Below, one piece after another: positions 57,836-64,000 of a stretch of 64,000 nucleotides of DNA (position 1 is its first letter; each line of letters starts with the position of its first letter). The translations under genes and the position numbers were made by a program. The notes beneath the pieces were generated by a model. It saw nothing but the letters and a program-made list of their open reading frames with translations, was not told the DNA's origin and did not search any database. The stretch spans positions 1 to 64,000 of the forward strand of contig BDTR01000019.1 of NCBI GenBank assembly GCA_002897775.1, given 5' to 3'. The stretch comes from a bacterium BMS3Bbin08 (GTDB lineage Bacteria > Nitrospirota > Thermodesulfovibrionia > UBA6902 > BMS3Bbin08).

Positions 57836-59176
57836 ATGAAGATAGAGGATGCATGGGTCCAGGCCCTGGACGCCATAAAGGAAAAAGTCGGCACTCAGAC
57901 CTTTGAGCTCTGGTTCAAACCCCTGAAATTCCTGCAATTTAAGGACCATAATCTTGTTTTGGAGGTTCCGAACAGGTTTTTCAGGGAGTGGATAGAGGAC
58001 CACTACCTGAGGATAATCTCTGAGACGATCGAAGGCTTTATGAAGGAGAAGGTTGGTGTTGACTTCAAACTTGGGGAAGTTCAGGGAACCACTGCCCTGA
58101 AAAAGATCGAATCCAGGAGGGAAAACAGGCGGGTGAAACTGGCGAGCCGCGGTATTTTCCTGAACCCAAAATATACGTTTGCTAATTTTGTCGTGGGCGC
58201 CAGTAACCAGTTCGCCCGTGCCGCGGCACGGGCGGTTGCCGAGTCTCCGGGAAGAGAGTATAACCCTCTGTTTATATACGGCGGTGTTGGTCTTGGGAAA
58301 ACCCATCTGATGAACGCGATAGGCAATTTGATCATAGACAGTTCACGCGATGTTAAATTGCTCTATATGCCGGCAGAGCAGTTTACGAACGAGTTTGTTT
58401 ATTCCATGAGAAATAACCGCATGGATGAGTTTAAAGGCAAATTCAGAAACCTGGACGTCATACTTATTGATGATATACAATTCATTGCGGGCAAGAGCGG
58501 AACACAGGAGGAACTGTTCCATACGTTTAACGCTCTTTATGATACGCATAAGCAGATCGTTTTTTCGAGTGACCGGCCGCCCAGGGATATATCGCCTATT
58601 ACAGAGAGGCTGCGTTCAAGGTTCGGCATGGGACTGATAGCTGACATTCAGCTCCCGGATACCGAGACAAAGCTGGCGATCCTGGGGAAAAAGTCAGAGC
58701 TCGAGGGCATACCGCTGCCTCAGGACGTCGCCCTGCTGCTGGCAAGCAAGATAAAGTCCAATATCAGGGAGCTTGAAGCATGCATGATAAGGCTCGGGGC
58801 CCACTCTTCTCTTTCGGGCAGGCCCATAACTCTGGAAATGGCAAAGGAAGTTTTGAAGGACCTGATACGCGACGATGAAAGGGCCTTAAGCGTTGAATCC
58901 ATTCAGAAAACGGTCTGCGAATATTACGGACTTAAGATCCAGGATATCAAGGCAAAGAAAAGAACCAGGGACATTGCCTTTCCAAGACAGGTTGCCATGT
59001 TCCTGAGCAAGACCCTGACCGACTCCTCGCTCAGCGATGTGGGAAAGCACTTCGGCGGTAAAGACCACTCTACCGTCATACACGCCTGCAAGCAGGTCGA
59101 AATAAGAAGGGATAAAGACGAGGATTTTAAGAGAAGGCTGGACTACCTCGTAAGAAAGATAAGAAGCTGCGAATAA
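57836..59176 (+). CDS. dnaA: Chromosomal replication initiator DnaA
   Basis: 446 residues. Domain I is at about 1-85 (AWVQALDAIKEKVGTQTFELWF), a short linker follows, then the AAA+ domain III: NPKYTFANFVVG, Walker A GGVGLGKTHL near 144, Walker B VILIDDIQFI. Domain IV is at the C-terminus with the DNA-binding signature FGGKDHSTVIHA near 405. It binds DnaA boxes and opens the origin. AATAATG precedes with only a weak AGGGA ribosome binding site. Confidence 0.97.
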   Translation: MKIEDAWVQALDAIKEKVGTQTFELWFKPLKFLQFKDHNLVLEVPNRFFREWIEDHYLRIISETIEGFMKEKVGVDFKLGEVQGTTALKKIESRRENRRVKLASRGIFLNPKYTFANFVVGASNQFARAAARAVAESPGREYNPLFIYGGVGLGKTHLMNAIGNLIIDSSRDVKLLYMPAEQFTNEFVYSMRNNRMDEFKGKFRNLDVILIDDIQFIAGKSGTQEELFHTFNALYDTHKQIVFSSDRPPRDISPITERLRSRFGMGLIADIQLPDTETKLAILGKKSELEGIPLPQDVALLLASKIKSNIRELEACMIRLGAHSSLSGRPITLEMAKEVLKDLIRDDERALSVESIQKTVCEYYGLKIQDIKAKKRTRDIAFPRQVAMFLSKTLTDSSLSDVGKHFGGKDHSTVIHACKQVEIRRDKDEDFKRRLDYLVRKIRSCE

Positions 59177-59218
59177 TATGAATTTATTATTTAATGTTAA
59201 ACGCCACGGGGGGACATC

Positions 59219-62754
<3,536 letters not shown>

Positions 62755-62858
62755 AAAAAGATGATTTCTCAGATTAAAAAAACTAAGATTACACAGATTA
62801 AATGCAACAGCGAGCCTGGAGCGAGCGGATATAATTAAATGAGCATTTCCTTACATTA

Positions 62859-62937
62859 GTGTTTCCATTGGAAACACAACGCAGGGAAGGAATCTATTAT
62901 TAATATGCGTTCACTAACGTTCACTAAACGTTCAGTG
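62859..62937. repeat. Palindrome and three 10-bp direct repeats between gyrB and gyrA
   Basis: GTGTTTCC-ATT-GGAAACAC (62859-62877) is a perfect hairpin. CGTTCACTAA (62908-62917), CGTTCACTAA (62918-62927) and CGTTCAGTG (62929-62937) are tandem direct repeats. The rest of 62755-63039 holds two AATCGGTGTAATC units just before gyrA and no gene. The arrangement could bind a regulator of gyrA or a replication protein. Confidence 0.6.
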
Positions 62938-63039
62938 TTTCTGAAAGGAACATTAAATCAGGATTTTTTATCTGCTAACAAAAATAATCGGTGTAATCGT
63001 CTTTAAGAAATCGGTGTAATCATATTTAAAGGAGAATAA

Positions 63040-64000
63040 ATGGCAAGACTGGCTGTAAATATTGAAGAAGAAATGAAGACATCCTACCTCAATTACGCGA
63101 TGAGCGTAATTGTGGGAAGGGCGCTGCCTGATGTAAAGGACGGGCTTAAGCCTGTTCAGCGGAGAATACTCTACGCGATGCTCAGGGAAGGACTTCTTCC
63201 CGGGAAAAAATATTCCAAGTGCGCGGGTGTTGTTGGCGAGGTCCTGAAGAAATATCATCCTCATGGTGACTCCGCGGTATATGAGGCCCTTGTTAGGCTT
63301 GCCCAGGATTTTAACATGCGCAATGTGCTTGTTGACGGCCAGGGGAACTTTGGTTCTGTTGACGGCGACCCTGCCGCGGCATACCGCTACACAGAGGCGC
63401 GTCTTACCAGGATCGCGGAGGAAATGCTGGTTGATATTGATAAGGAGACCGTTGATTTTATTCCGAACTTTGATGAAACCACATCGGAGCCTGTTGTATT
63501 GCCCGCAAAAGTTCCTAATCTGATCATAAACGGCTCCTCGGGCATAGCTGTTGGAATGGCAACCAACATACCGCCGCATAACCTCGGAGAGGTTGTTGAA
63601 GGGCTTTTGCTGTTAATAGACAAGCCGGAGACAACAGTAAAAGAATTAATGAAAAAAATAAAAGGGCCTGATTTCCCCACAGGAAGCACTATCCACGGCA
63701 GGCAGGGGATCTTCAATGCCTATACGACAGGCAGGGGGCTGATAAAGGTCAGGGCAAATGTAACGATCGAAGATCAGGGCAAGAATCAGAGCATAATAAT
63801 AAATGAGCTGCCTTATCAGGTGAACAAGGCCAGGCTTATTGAAAAGATCGCGGAACTTGTAAGAAACAAAAAAATTGAGGGGCTCTCAGACCTCAGGGAT
63901 GAATCAGACAGACAGGGAATAAGGGTCGTGATGGAGGTGAAAAGAGGCGATATCCCCCAGGTTATCCTTAACCAGCTTTATAAACATACTGCCATGGAAA
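63040..64000 (+). CDS. gyrA: DNA gyrase subunit A, 5' part (runs off the window)
   Basis: The first 320 codons are present and open to the edge. The quinolone-resistance region reads [19 protein letters not shown], with Ser at the E. coli 83 position and Glu at 87; the active-site tyrosine is in [35 protein letters not shown] split is also standard. The ATG follows AAAGGAGAATAA. Together with GyrB it makes the supercoiling enzyme. The 3' half lies beyond the window. Confidence 0.96.
   Translation, partial: MARLAVNIEEEMKTSYLNYAMSVIVGRALPDVKDGLKPVQRRILYAMLREGLLPGKKYSKCAGVVGEVLKKYHPHGDSAVYEALVRLAQDFNMRNVLVDGQGNFGSVDGDPAAAYRYTEARLTRIAEEMLVDIDKETVDFIPNFDETTSEPVVLPAKVPNLIINGSSGIAVGMATNIPPHNLGEVVEGLLLLIDKPETTVKELMKKIKGPDFPTGSTIHGRQGIFNAYTTGRGLIKVRANVTIEDQGKNQSIIINELPYQVNKARLIEKIAELVRNKKIEGLSDLRDESDRQGIRVVMEVKRGDIPQVILNQLYKHTAME

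Overview
This 64 kb window looks like chromosomal DNA of an anaerobic, sulfur-metabolising, Gram-negative-type bacterium. The best guess is Nitrospirota (Thermodesulfovibrionia-like); a Desulfobacterota-like host is possible. That is inferred from the dsrC-(RsbRD-like)-dsrMKJOP cluster, the DsrEFH/TusA proteins, type IV pilus ATPases, and the order of the aromatic-amino-acid operon. No rRNA is present to settle it. A tRNA-Sec and an fdhD gene show that the cell uses selenocysteine and a formate dehydrogenase.

Layout: 0-0.7 kb, an IS30 remnant and tRNA-Sec. 0.8-15.7 kb, a long plus-strand run: ilvE-like, deoC, then pheA-hisC-aroF-tyrA-aroA (chorismate, Phe and Tyr), acsA, cmk, plsC, ispH, rpsA, sppA and an IHF/HU gene. 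15.8-20.6 kb, a DUF2400 protein, a cupin, a ferredoxin, a Fur-boxed fur-feoB pair and vanZ. 20.7-28.5 kb, the sulfur region: dsrH-E-F-like and tusA on plus, facing dsrC-rsbRD-dsrMKJOP on minus. 28.7-36 kb, rsmA, a lipoprotein, a large secreted M6 protease with a CFI-box sorting end, a HepT/MntA pair, a cupin and a pilB-type ATPase. 36-39 kb, two medium-chain dehydrogenases behind a membrane-anchored PCYCGC-type protein that I read as a selenoprotein. 39-44.8 kb, a thioesterase, nudix-hfq-miaA, two two-CW proteins, a glycosyltransferase, osmC, pgpA and thpR. 45-47.7 kb, recA-pilT-recX. 48-57.4 kb, an accessory stretch: aldolases, maf, a flavoprotein, Fic, an exported methyltransferase, fdhD and a REP-associated transposase. 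57.4-64 kb, the replication-origin cluster dnaA-dnaN-gyrB-gyrA, with gyrA cut by the window edge.

The most striking points are these. (1) A UGA codon inside the PCYCGC gene is followed by a SECIS-like hairpin and a conserved-looking 32-codon tail, with tRNA-Sec in the same window. (2) The window is littered with small repeats built from degenerate 7- or 8-base units, usually a tandem array followed by its inverted array. They fill gene junctions and supply stop codons and C-termini to several genes. One 72-bp copy sits in frame inside a dehydrogenase gene. (3) A second palindrome family (CCCCGTTAGAA...TTCTAACGGGG) is mostly intergenic, but one 42-bp copy sits in frame inside deoC. (4) Several genes have a -10-like box exactly six bases before the start codon, which suggests leaderless transcripts.
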